Part shown: in pieces, positions 21,598 to 34,430 of the stretch
Numbering within the stretch: position 1 is the first letter of the stretch
Layout: the number at the start of each line of letters is the position of its first letter
Assembly: GCA_039654915.1 (NCBI GenBank)
Contig: CM077600.1
Coordinates: 70,441,992 to 70,505,991, forward strand
Source: Aquilaria yunnanensis
Lineage: Eukaryota; Streptophyta; Magnoliopsida; Malvales; Thymelaeaceae
Length of the DNA: 64,000 nucleotides
Reading direction: 5' to 3'
The notes under the pieces: model-generated
What the model saw: only the letters and a program-made list of their open reading frames with translations
Told to the model about the DNA's origin: nothing
The model's database searches: none
Translations under genes and position numbers: made by a program

Positions 21598-23121
21598 AAT
21601 TAATGTTTCCAATTCATTCCAAACAAGTTATGAATGTTTCCACTTTAAACTAGTTGTGAATGCTTCCATTCCAAACAAACTGTAACATGTTTCTATTTCT
21701 TTCTAAAAAAATTATGAACGTTTTCATTCCAAATAAGTTGTGAATGTTTCCACTGTAAACAAGTTATGAATGTTTCCATATCAATCTAACCAATTTGTGA
21801 CTGTTTCAATGCTAAACAAGTTGTGAATATTTCCATTTCATTCTAACCAAGCTGTAAATGTTTTAATTCTAAACAAGTTGTGAATTTTTTTATTTTATTC
21901 TAACCAAATTTTAAATGTTTCCATTTCATTTTATCCTAGTCATCAATGTTTCCATTCTGTACAGGTTGTGAATGATTTGATTTCATTGTAACCAAATTGT
22001 GAATATTTTTGTTTCATTCTAGCCAACTTATCATTGTTCCATTCTAAACAAGTTATCAATGTTCACATTGTAGATGAGTTGTGAATGTTTTCATTTGATT
22101 ATAAAATAGTTGTCTATGTTTACATTTCATTCTAAAAAAGCTGTGAATGTTTCCATTTCTTTCTAACCAAGTTGTCAATGTTTCTATTTCATTCTAAAGA
22201 AGTTGTGAATGTTTTCATTTTAACTAGATTGTGAATGTTCCAATTTACTTGTAAACAAGTCGTAAATGTTTCCATTTTATTGTAACTAAGCTATGAATGA
22301 TTCAATCTTGTCCAAACCAAGTTGTAAATGTTTCTACTTCATCATAAAGAAAATGTGAATGTTTTCAATCTAAATAAGATATGAATGTTTCTATTTTATT
22401 CCAAACAGGTTGTCAAGTTTTCCATTCAAAATAAGTTGTCAATGCTTCTAATTAGTTCTAACCAAGTTATGAAAGTTTCCATTCTAAACAAGTTGTAAAA
22501 ATTTCCATTTTATTCTAGCCAAGTTGTGATTGTTTCCAATTCATTCTAACCAAGTTATGAATTTTTTCATTCTAGACAATTTGTGAATGTTTTAAATCTA
22601 AACAAGTTGTGAATGATTCCATTTTATTCTATAAAATTTGTGAATATTTTCCTTTCACTCTAACCAAATCATAAATATTTACATTTCATTCTAAACAAGT
22701 TGTTAATGATTTCACTGGATTCAAGCCAAGTTGCAAGTGTTTCTATACTAAACAAGTTGTGAATGTTTTTGTTTCATTCTAACTAAGATGTGAATGCTTC
22801 CAATTTAAACAAGTTATGAATGTTTCCACTTCTATTTGACCAAGTTGTGACTACTTCAATTCTAAACAAGTTGTGAAATTTTCCATTTCATTCTAACCAT
22901 GTTCTGAACATTTCCATTGTAACCAAGTTGTGAATGTATCCATTTCACTCTAACCAAGTTGTGAATATCTTCATTTAATTCTAAATAAGTTGTTAATGTT
23001 TGCATTTCACTCCAAGTAAGTTCTAAATGTTTCTAATCTAAACAAGTTGTGAAGCTTTTCATTTCATTCCAACCAAGTTGTGAATATGTCCATTTCATTC
23101 TAACCCAATTGTGAATATTTG
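21598..23121 (+). repeat. 31-bp satellite array, segment 1 (left end, diverged)
   Basis: Head-to-tail units with the core GTTGTGAATGTTTCC, a CATTT/CATTC pentamer pair and a linker AACCAAG or AAACAAG. Two lengths recur: about 31 bp, and about 26 bp lacking one pentamer. Units at this edge are the most diverged of the array, as expected for an array margin. Confidence 0.95.
23117..23121 (+). repeat. ATTTG direct repeat, left of the family-4 insertion
   Basis: ATTTG here and at 26069-26073. It replaces the common GTTTC of the satellite in both places, so it is one duplicated target and not two chance matches. Confidence 0.65.
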
Positions 23122-26068
23122 CAAACTTGGCACCCCATGCTAGGTTTGGTATGGATATGTTGGCACCATATTCTAGCTTTCATTTAAGGTGGGGAGATCC
23201 AATTCAGAGGACCAAATTCTCCAAGGTGAGGAGAATGTTATGGCCCTCTAGGTAGCAGACCTTCCACGATCAGGTAAGACTTGTTAAACAAGTCAAAATC
23301 CCTCATTTAATGCCTCAATTCGGCTGAATTAGCAAGTCAAGTAAGTTTATTATGGGTTAGGTGGTTCCTAGGTCATTTTGGCACCCAAGTGTCTTTAGGG
23401 GCAAAATCATAATTTTGTACCCCGAGGTGATAGGTTTGGTATTTAAGCTCATGAGTTATTCTTTTGGACCTAAGTGACAAGAAAAAAAAGTATGGGGAAA
23501 AATTGCCTAAGCTAGTGTTACTATTTGAGCATGGGGTTCTTTTGCAAAAACAACAAAAGTTTAAGGGCTAAAGTAGGAAGATGGCTATTTAAACCATTTT
23601 CAAGGGATTGGCAGCTACTATTCATCATCTTCAACCTCCCAGACCCGTAGCTCTCCCTCTCCTCTTCAATTCCATGGCCAAACTTCCATTTCCTTATCAA
23701 TTCTTGGTGGATTTTGGTGCCCCATGAGGTATATATGCATGAAAGGGCTTATTCTTGCATAGTTTTGGTGTGGAAGCTCTTGGATTATGTTTTTGAGCTT
23801 GGTGAGTTTAGGTAACATTTTTCCCTCCTTGTTGTTGAGTTTTTCTTGGTTACTTGAGGTTGTACGAGCTTGGATCTAGTGCATGTGAGCTTGATTTGGT
23901 GTCCATTTGGTTGAATTTCATTGGAACCATAGGAACTCACTTAGAGGAGCCCATTTGGCTTGGATGTGCTTGATGTTTCATGCTTCTCTTCAATTGAGGT
24001 AAGGGATTTAGTTTACATACTCTTATAATGCATGTCTTAGTTGCTTGAATGTTGGTTTCTTGTGGTTTGGAAGATATGCGTAGGTTATGGTAGATTTTGC
24101 TTGTGATGGACCAGTGTCAAACCATGGTCTAGTGAGGTATGTTTGAAGCCTTAAGACTTGGTTAGTTTGGTATATCCATGGCCTATTGTAGTAGTCATCA
24201 TGAACTAGAGCTTGTGGAGGGAAAATGTGAAGGTTTGGATGGCTTGGGAGGCCTCTAAACATGTTATGGATGAAGTTTGGAAGTGTAGGGCTTGAGGGCC
24301 TGTCGCCTAGGCGCCACATGGGCTACAGTGCCCAGCACCCCATTTAGAATCCGAGAAGAAAATGCTTCTGGCGCCTCAGCACCGCTTCCCACGCGTAGGT
24401 GCCAACACTCTACAACATTGATATGTTGTAGTATTTCTTCCATAACTTTTCACTCGAGTGTCCGATTGAAGCCATTCAACATTCCACATGAAGATAAGAG
24501 AAAGATCTACAACTTTCATGCTTTCACTCAAGGCTAAATTGGCCTAAGTTTTTCTATAATTTTCTTCAAAGTGAGGGGTCAATGAGTGCTTAAAGGGCCA
24601 TAGGGTGGAAGGTGACCAATGGTACTTTAGTACCCCCTATAACTCCTTAAAGCATTAGTTTATAGATTAAGTTTCCTTGGGCGCAAAGAAATCATAAAGG
24701 AAAGTGATCTAGGAGGAGCTTAGAGCACTACAATAAGGCCATTAAGAAAGGTTAAGGGGGTTTAGCACCATTGGTAGTCTAGTTTGATGCTTTAAGCTTA
24801 AGACACCAATGAGAAATGCTAGTGCACATAGGGAGTTCTATCGAACCTAGTAAATTAAGTCCATCCATAGTAAATCTTACCATAATAGGGTGAACCAAGT
24901 AATGATGGATAGTGGAGCACTAGGGATAAAGGCTTAGTGCACTTGTGGCCTAGCAAAGTTGTGACATGAGGCATAAGTGAAAGCTTAGTGCATCCTTGGC
25001 AGCTTAAATGGGCAACACTTAGTACCTTGGTGATCTAGGCGAGCATATTAGGTTGAGACACCAAGTGGTAGCCTAGTGCGCCTAGTTGGGTAGAGGCCTA
25101 GTGCCATAGTGGCCTAGACAAGCTAACAACTTGAGGAACTTTGTGCTAGCCTAGTACATGAGTTTCTTAGAACTTAAGCAAGGAACATCCACCACGCTCA
25201 CCTGTACAAAAAAAAAGGGAAGGTTAACCAGTGAACTAAGCTCACTAGGACGTCAGCAAGCTGAGCTTGCTAGGAGTGAGTTAAGGGCGAAAAACTCGCT
25301 AGCCCAACGGACCACAATATATGCGCATATGTTAGGCCTCAAACCGCACAGGGTCCGTAGTAGATTTCATCTATTATATATATGAATGTCCTTAGGTTTT
25401 TTTTTGCAAGTTTTTATGTTTTATTGTAGGTACCCGAATCCCTTACTGGAATCTTCAGATTCTCACTCCCTTTAGTGTTGTTGTGCAGATTGAATTTGTA
25501 AGGAGCCGGTGACCTTGGAGGATTGTCGTGTTAGCATTTATATTTTAGGTAACCACCTAGTAAACCATTCATTGATTCTAGTTTGTTGCTAGTTATGTGT
25601 TGAGCCAACTATAGTTGTCTTGCAGCCTTGCAGAGGCTATTGGCAGAAGGACGGGCATAGTGGACCATGGATCTCAGTAGTAGTATTTTAGTATGCGTAT
25701 GTATGCTAGTTTGGCCTCCAATGTCCATCGGTTGAGTAGTATTTTAGTTGCTTCTAGGCATGTGCATAGTGTTTACTTCTGTAATGATGCACATGCATGG
25801 TTATTACTTGTAGTAAATACACTTATGTTTTATTCTCTGACTTATGGTTTGTTTATGTTTTATAAAAGTCACGGCAATGTTTTTGATCCATTTCCTTAAA
25901 TTGAAATTCAAGTTGAAGCAAGTGCATGCATAGGGAATTGTAGATTAATAACTAGATGCACAAAAGGTTTTAAAATCAGACAAGCAATTAACTAGCAAAC
26001 TGCAACTAGTATGGAACTTTGTTCCATAGTCTTCCTGGGAAGACCACATTCAGAGTAGTGGACACTAC
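23122..26068 (+). mobile_element. family-4 (chromovirus-like gypsy) 3' fragment inserted in the satellite
   Basis: About 115 bp of 3' internal sequence with GAGGACCAAATTCTCC and the polypurine stretch GGTGAGGAGAA, then an LTR starting TGTTATGGCCC at 23236 and ending near …GTGGACACTAC(A) at 26068-26069. LTR length about 2.8 kb, typical of Tekay/Del-like elements. The 5' LTR and coding region are absent. The satellite resumes in phase on the right. Small frames inside (24023-24319, 24292-24537, 25158-25385) have no recognisable domain. The 3' end could be CA with the A shared with the flanking repeat. Confidence 0.65.
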
Positions 26069-29000
26069 ATTTGTACTTCATTCTAATCAAGTTATTAATG
26101 TTTCCATTCTAAACAAGTTGTGAATGTTTTTATTTCAATCAAACCAGTTTGTGAATGTTTATATTTCATGATAACCAAGTTATAAATGTTTTTATTCTAA
26201 CCAAAGCTATAAATTTTTCCATTTCATTCTAAGCAAGTTCTGAATGTATTGATTTCGTTCTAAACAAGTTTTGAGCATTTCAATTTCATTCTTACTAGGT
26301 TGGGAATGTTTCCATTTCATTCTAACCAAGTTGTGAGTGCTTCCATTCTAAATAGGTTGTGAATTTTCCCAGTTCATTCTAACGACATTATGAATCTTTT
26401 CATTCTAAACAAGTTATCAGTGTTTCCATTTCATTCTAAAGAGGCTGTGAATGTTTTCAATCAAAACAACCAGTGGATGTTTTGATTTCAATATAACAAA
26501 TTGTAAGTGTTTTGAATTACAAACAAGTTGTGAATAATGCCATTTCATTCTAACCAAGTTGTAAATGTTTCCATTCTAAACAAGTTGTGAATGTATCCAT
26601 TTCATTATAACTAAGTTATGAATTTTTTCATTCCAAACAAATTGTGAATGTATCCATTTCATTCTAAACAAGTTGTGAAATTTTCCATTCATTCTACACA
26701 TGTTTTGAATGTTTCAATTTCATTCTAACCAAGTTTCGAATGTTTCGACTTCTTTTTGAACAAGTTGTGAAGTTTCCATTTCATTCTAAACAAGTTATGA
26801 ATGTTTCCATTTTATTATAAACAAGTTGTGAATGTTTCCATTTCATTCTCACCGAGTTGTGAATGTTTCCGTGCCATTCTTACCAAGTTGTGATTTTTTT
26901 TACAGTCTACATAAAGTTGTGAATGTTTGGATTCTAAACAAGTTATGATTGTTTCTTTTTCATTCTGATCAAGTTGTGAATGTTTCTTATTCTAAATAAG
27001 TTTTAAATGATGTCATTCCACTGTAACCAAGTTATGAATGTTTCTAGTTTATTCTAAACACCTTCTACAAGTTTTTTTTCAAAACAAGTTATGAATGTTT
27101 CCATTTCATTCTAACCAAGTTATAAATGTTTCCAATCTAAACAAGTTGTTAATGTTTTCATTTCATTCTCACTAGGTTGTGAATGTTTCAATTTCATTTT
27201 AAACAAGTTGTGAAAGTTTTCATTTCATTTTACACATGTTTTGAATGTTTCAAATTGATTCAAACCAAGTTTCGAATGTTTTCATTTCTTGTGGAACAAG
27301 TTGTGAATGTTTCCATTTCATTCTAAACAACTTATGAATGTTTCTATTTTACTATAAACATGTTGTGAATGTTTCCATTTCATTTTAACCAAGTTATGAA
27401 TGTTTCCACTTTATTCTAACCAAGCTATGAATGTTTCCATTTTGAACAAGTTATGAAAGTTCCTACTTCATTCCAACTAGATTGTCTATGTTTCCATTCT
27501 AAATAACTTGTGAATTTTTTTTATTTCACTCTTTCCAACTTGTGAATGTTTCGATTCGAATCAACCTGTAAATGTTTCCAATTTAAATAAGTTGTAAATG
27601 TTTCCGTTTTATTCTAAACAAGTTGTGAATGCTTTCATTCAAACCAAGTTGTGTAAGTTTCTATTTCATTCTATCCAAGTTGTGAATGTTTTCATTCTAA
27701 ACAAGTTAAGAGTGTTTGCATTTCATTCGAACCATGTTCTGAATGTTTCCATCCTAATCATGTTGTGAATGTTTCCCTTTCACTCTAACTAAGCTGTGAA
27801 TGCTTTCACTTTAAACAAGTTATTAATATCTTCATTTCAATCTAAGCAAGTTATGAATGTTTCCATTTTATTCGTACCATGTTGTGAATGCTTCTGCTTC
27901 ATTCTAACCAAGTTGTTAATGTTTCCAAGTTATGATTGTTTCCATTTTATTCTAAACAAGTTGTAAATGTTTTCATTATAACCATGTTGTGAATGCTTTC
28001 ATTTCATTCTAACCATGGTGCAAATGTTGTTTTTCATTCTAATCATGTTGTGAATGTTTCCAAGTTATAAATGTTTCCAATTCATTTTAAACAAGTTATG
28101 AATGTTTTCATTCCATTCTAAACAAATTATGAACATTTCCATTCCAATCATGTTGTGAATGTTTCCATTTTGTTCTATGCCACTTGTTAATGATTTCATT
28201 CCAAACAAGTTGTACATGTTTCCATTTCAATCTAACCAAGTTGTGAATGTTTTCATTGTAACCGAGCTGTGAATGTTTCCATTTCATTGAAAACAATTTA
28301 TGAATGTTTCTAGTTCATTCCAAGCAAGTTTTAAATGTTTCAATTTCAATTTAAGCAAGTTGTGAATGTTTCCATTTAAATGTAATCAAGTTTTGAATGT
28401 TTCATTTCAAACAAGTTTTGAATATTCCCATTTCATTCTAACCAAGTTGTGAATATTTCCAATATAAAAAAGTTATGAATTTTTCTAGTTAGTTCTTACC
28501 AAGTTGTAAATGCTTCCATTCTAAACAAGTTATGAATCATTTTATTCTAAACAACTTGTAAATTTTTCCGTTCCAAACAACTTGCGACTGTTTAAGATTA
28601 ATTCTAGCCAAGTTGTTAATGCTTCTATTATACACAAGGTATGAATGTCTGCAATTCATTCTAACAAAGTTGTGAATGGTTCAATTTCATTCTAACCAAG
28701 TTAAGAATGATTTCACTCTAAACAAGCTATAAATGTTTTAATTTCATTCAAAATAGGGTGTCAATGTTTCTATTTGATTCTAAACAAGTTTTGAATGTTT
28801 CAATTTCATTCTAACCAAGTTGTGATTATTTCTATTTCATTCTAACCAAGTTGTGAATGTTTCCATACTAAACACATTGTGAATGTCCCATTTCATTGTA
28901 ACTAAGTTGTGAATGTTTCCCTTTTAAACAAGTTTCAAATTATCCATTTTATTCAAGACAAGTTATGAATGTTTGCATTCTACACAAGTTGTGAATATTT

Positions 29001-32000
29001 CCATTTCATTCTAAATATGTTTTGAATATTTCCAATTCATTCTAACCAAGTTGTGAATGTTTAAATTCTAAACAAGTTTTGAATGTTTACATTTCAATCT
29101 AACCATTTTGGGAATGTTTTCATTTAATTCTAACAATGTTGTGAAGGTTTCTATTTCATTCTAGCAAAGTTGTGAAGGTTATAATTTGAAACAAGTTTTA
29201 AATGTTTCCATTTCATTCTAACAGAGTTGTGACTATTTCCATTCTAAACAAGTTGTAAAGGTTTCAATTTCATTCTGACCAAGTTGTGAATGTTTCCAAT
29301 TCATTCTAACAAAGTCATGAATGTTTCCATTTCATTCTAACTAAGTTGTGAATGTTTCCATTCTAAATAATTTTTTATTGTTTCCATTACATTTTATCCT
29401 TGTTTTGAATGTTTCCATTCCAAGCAAGTTGTAAATATTTCCATTTCATTCTAAATAGGTTACGAATGTTTCGATTTCATTCGAATGAAGTTGGGATTAA
29501 TTTCATTTCATTTTAACTAAGTTGTGTATTTTGTAATTTTACTCTAGCCAACTTATGAATGTTTCTCTTTCAAAGAAGTTGTGAATGTTTCTCTCTAAAT
29601 AATTTGTGAATGTTACTATTTTATTCTGACCAAGTTGTGAATGTTTCTATTATATTCCAACAATGTTAGGACTATTTTCATTCTGAACAAATTGTGAATA
29701 TTTCCATTTAATTGTAATCATCTTGTGAATGCTTATATCCTAAAGAAGTTGTGGATGTTTCCGTTTCATTGTAAACAAGTTCTGACCGTTTCCATTTTAT
29801 TCAAACCAAGTTATGAAAGTTTTTATTCTAAGCAAGTTGTGAATGTTTTCATTTCATTCCAAACAAGTTGTGAACATTTTCATTTCATTTTAATCAAGTT
29901 GTGAATGTTTCCATCATGTGAATGTTTCCATTTCACTCTAACCAAGTTATGAGAGTTTCCATTTCATTCTAACCAAGGTTGGAATATTTCTGTTTTATTC
30001 TAACGAACTGGTGAATCATTCCATTTCATTCTAACCAGATTAAGAATGTTTCAATTTCATTCTAACTAAGTTGTTAATGTTTCCATTGTAAGCAAGTTGT
30101 GAATGTTTCATTCTAAAAAAGTTATGAATGTTTCCATTTCATCCTAACAAAGTTGTTAATGTTTCCATCTCAATTAAGTTGTCAATCTTTCCATGTTGTG
30201 AATGTTTCTGTTTCATTATAAACAAATTATGAATGTTTCTATTCTAAACAAGATGTAAAGGTTTCCATTTCATTCTAATTTTGTATGTTTCCATTCTAAA
30301 CAAGCTATGAAGATTTCCATTTCGTTGTAACCAAGTTGTGACTGTTTACATTATAAGCAAGTTATGAATATTTCCATTTCATTCTAAACAAATTGGGAAC
30401 GTTTCCATTCCAAATAAGTTGTCAATATTTTCATTTCATTCTAACCAAGTTGTTAATGTTTCCATTTTGAACCAGTTGTGAATGTTTCCATTTCAATCTA
30501 ACCATGTTGTGAATGTTTCCATATCATTCTAAACAAGTTGTGAATGTTTCCATTTTTCTTTAGACAAGATGTAAATCTTTCCATTTCATACTAAACAAGT
30601 TTTGAATGTTTCAAATTAATTCTAACCATGTTGTGAATGCATCCTTTTTATTCTAACCAAGTTGTGAATATTTTCTTATCATTCTAACCAAGAGGTGAAT
30701 GTTTCCAATCTAAAATGGTTATGAATGTTTCCATTTCATTCCAAGTAAGTTGTGAATGCTTCTTATTTATTTTAATGAAATTCTGAATGTTTCCACTCTA
30801 AATGCATTGTGAATGGTTCTATTTACAACTAAATAAGTTGGGAATGTTTCCGTTCTAAACATTTTGTGCATATTTCCATTTGATTCTAACCAAATTGTTA
30901 ATATTTCTATTTCATTATAACCATGCTTTGAATGTTGCTATTTTATTCCAAACAAGTTGTGAATGTTTCTATTTCATTCTAATCAAGTTCTGAACATTTT
31001 CATTTCATTCTAACCAGATTGTGAATGTTTCCATTCTTAACAATTTGTGAATGTTTTCATTTAATTCTAACCAAGTTGCGAGTGTTCCCATTCTAAAGAA
31101 GTTGTGAATGTTTTCATCTAATTTCAAACAAGTTGTGAATGTTTCTATTTCATCCCAAACAAGTTGTGAATGAATCAATTTCATTCTAAACATGTTGTCA
31201 ATTTCCACATTTCGTTCTAACCAAGTTATGAATATTTTCATTTCATCCTAAACATGTTGTGATTGTTTCCGTTTCATTCTAACCAAGTTCTGAATGTTCT
31301 CATTTCTTTTTAACCAAGTTGTGCATGTTTCTACTTCATTCTATGGAAATTGTGAATGTTTCTATTTCATTCTAAATAAGTTGTGAATTTTTTTATTTTA
31401 TTCTAACCAACTTGTGAATGTTTCCATTTTATGCCGACTAATTAGCAAGTGTTTCCATTTGATTCTAAACAAATTGAAAGTCTTTCAATTCAAAACAAGT
31501 TGTGGTTGTTTCCATTTCACTTTAACCAAGTTCTAAACGTTACCATTTCATTCTAACCAAGTTATGTATGTTTCCACTTCATTTAAACAAGTTGTGAACA
31601 TTTCTACTTCAATCTAAACAAGTTGGGCATGTTTTCATTTCATTCTAAATAGGTTGTGAATGTTTCCATTTCATTCTAACTAACTTGCTAATGTTTTCTA
31701 CTAATTCAAAACAAGTTGTGACTGTTTTCATTCTAAACAATTTGTGAATGTTTCCATTTCACTCTAAATTGGATGTGAATATTTTCATTTCATTCTGAAC
31801 ATCTTGTGAATGTTCTAATTTCATTCTAACCATGTTGTGAATGTTTTCATTTCATTCTAACCATATTGTGAATGTTTCCATTCCATTCTAACCACAATGT
31901 AAGTGTTTCCATTTCATTCTAAACAAGTTATGAATGTCTTCATTTCATTCTAAGTAAGTTGTGAATGTTTTCATTTCATCCTAACCAAGTTGTGCACGTT

Positions 32001-34430
32001 CCCATTTTATTCTAAATAAGTTGTGAATATTTCCATTTCATTCTATATTGCCTTTGAATATCTCCTTTTGATTACAAAGAAGTTATGAATGTTTTCATTC
32101 CATTCTCACTAAATTATGAATGTTTCCATTTTATTTCAATCAAGTTATGAATATTTTAATTTCATTCTATACAAGTTGTGAATGTTTCCATTCTGAACAG
32201 GTTGTGAGTGTTTCCATTTCATTCTAACTAAGTTATGAATGTTTTCATTTCATTCTAACCAAGTCATGGATATTTCCTTTCTAAACAAGTTGTGAATTTT
32301 TCCATTTTATTCTAACCAAGTTATTAAGGTTTCCATTTCATTCTAATCAAGCTCTGAGGAATTCCATTCGAAACAAGATATGAATGTTTTGAATCTAAAT
32401 AGGTTGTTAATATTTTCTTTTTATTCCAATCAAGTTATGAATGTTCCATTCTAAACAAGTTGAGAATGTTTACGTTCTAAACCTATTGTGAACGTTTCCA
32501 TATCATTCTAATCAGGTTACGAATATTTCCATTCTAAACAAGTTGCTAATGTTTTCATCCCATTCTATGATGTTGTAAATGTTTACATTCTAAACAAGTT
32601 GTAAAGGTTTCCTTTACATTATAAAGAGGTTGTGAATGTTTTCATTTCAATCTAAGCAAGTTGTGAGTGTTTCCATTGCAAACAAATTGTGAAAGTTTCG
32701 ATTTCATTCTAACCAACTTGTGAATTTTTCCTTTTTGTTCTAAACATGTTGTAAATGTTTCCATTCTAGATGAGATGTGAATGTTTCCATTTCATTCTAA
32801 CCAAGTTGTGAATGTTTCAATTCCAAATAGTTAGGAAAATTTTCTAATTTATTCTAACCTGCTTGTGAATGTTTTCTTTACATTCCAAATGAAGTTATGA
32901 ATGTTTCCGCTCTTAAGAATTTAGGAATGTTTCCATTTTATTGTAACCAAGTTGTGATTGTTTCCATTCCAAACAAGTTTTGAATTTTTGCATTCTTTTC
33001 TAACCAAGTTGCAAATGTTTGCATTTCGTTCTACATAACTTGCAAAATTCTTCATTCTAAACAAGTTACGAATGTTTCCATTTTATTCTAACCAAGTTAT
33101 AAATATTTTCACGCTAAACAAGCTGTGAATGTTTCTATTTTATTCTAAGAAAGTTGTGCATGTTTCAATTTTTTTCTAAACAAGTTACAAATATTTTCAT
33201 TTCCTTCCAAGTAAGTTTTGACTGTTTCCATTTCATAGTAATCTAGTTGTGAATGTTTCCATTTCATTCTAAATAAGCTGTGAAAGCATGCATTTCATTC
33301 TAACCAAGTTGTGGATGTTTCTATTCTAAGCAAGTTGTGAATGCTACCATTTCATTCTAAACAAGTTATGATGTTTCCATTTCATTCTAAACAAGTTATG
33401 ATGTTTCCATTTCATTCTAAAGATGTTATGAACATTTCCATTCTAAACAAGTTATGAATGTTTCCAATTCAATCTGATCGAGTAGCAAATGTTTCCATTT
33501 TGTTGTAGCCAATTTTATACAAGATGTAAATGTTTCAATTTCATTCTAAACAAGTTACGAATGTTTCTGTTCTAAACAAGTTATAAATGTTTCATATTTT
33601 ATTCTAACAAAGTTGTGAACATTTCCATTCTAAACTGGTTGTGAATGTTGCCATCTCATTCTAAAGATGTTGTGAATGTTTACATGTCATTCTAAAGATG
33701 TTATGAACATTTCTATTCTAAACAACTTGTTAATGTTTTCATTTCTTTTTTACAAAGTTGTCAATTTAATCTAACCGAGTTGTGAATGTTTTTATTCTGA
33801 ATAAGTTGAAAATATTTTCATTTCATACCAACAAATTTGTGAATGTTTCCATCTTATTCTAAACAAGTTGTGAATGTTTCCAATTCATTCTATCAAAGTT
33901 GTGAATGTTTTCACCTAAACAAGTTGTAATGTTTCCAACTCATTCTAAACCTATTGTGAATGTTTTTGTCTCATTCTAATCAAGTTGTGAATGATTCCAT
34001 TCGAAACAAGTTAAAAATGTTTCCATTTCATTCTTACATGCTGCAAATGTTTCCTTTCTAAACAAGTTATGAATGTTTCTGTTTTATTATAAGCAGGTTG
34101 TGTGTAGTTCCATTTCAATCTAAACAAGTTGCAAGTATTTTCATTCGAAAGAGGTTGTGAAAGTTTTCATTTCATTCTAACAAACTTGTGAATGTTTTCA
34201 TTTCATTCTAAACACATGTGACTCTTTCCATTCTAAATGAGTTTTAACATTTCTTTTTCATTCTAACCAAGTTGTGATTGTTTCCAATCCAAAAAGTTTG
34301 GGAATATTTCTATTTCATCCAAACCTGGTTGTGAATGTTTTCTTTATAATCTTTCCAAACAACTTGTGAACATTTCTATTTTACCCAAAACAAGTTGTGA
34401 ATGTTTACATTTCATTCTAAACAGGTTTTG
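26069..34430 (+). repeat. 31-bp satellite array, segment 2 (CCAAG subfamily)
   Basis: About 8.4 kb. Typical unit linker is TTCTAACCAAGTTGTG, alternating with TTCTAAACAAGTTGTG. The AAACTAGTTG form that dominates farther right is essentially absent. A perfect 30-bp tandem duplicate of a one-base-shorter unit lies at 33361-33420. Confidence 0.97.

Noticed and set aside
24023..24537. Overlapping frames in the family-4 LTR
   Set aside because: They lie on opposite strands inside an LTR and show no family resemblance.
26055..26070. CACTA-type transposon end (CACTAC)
   Set aside because: There is no matching inverted end on the left and the duplication is five bases, not three; LTR features fit better.
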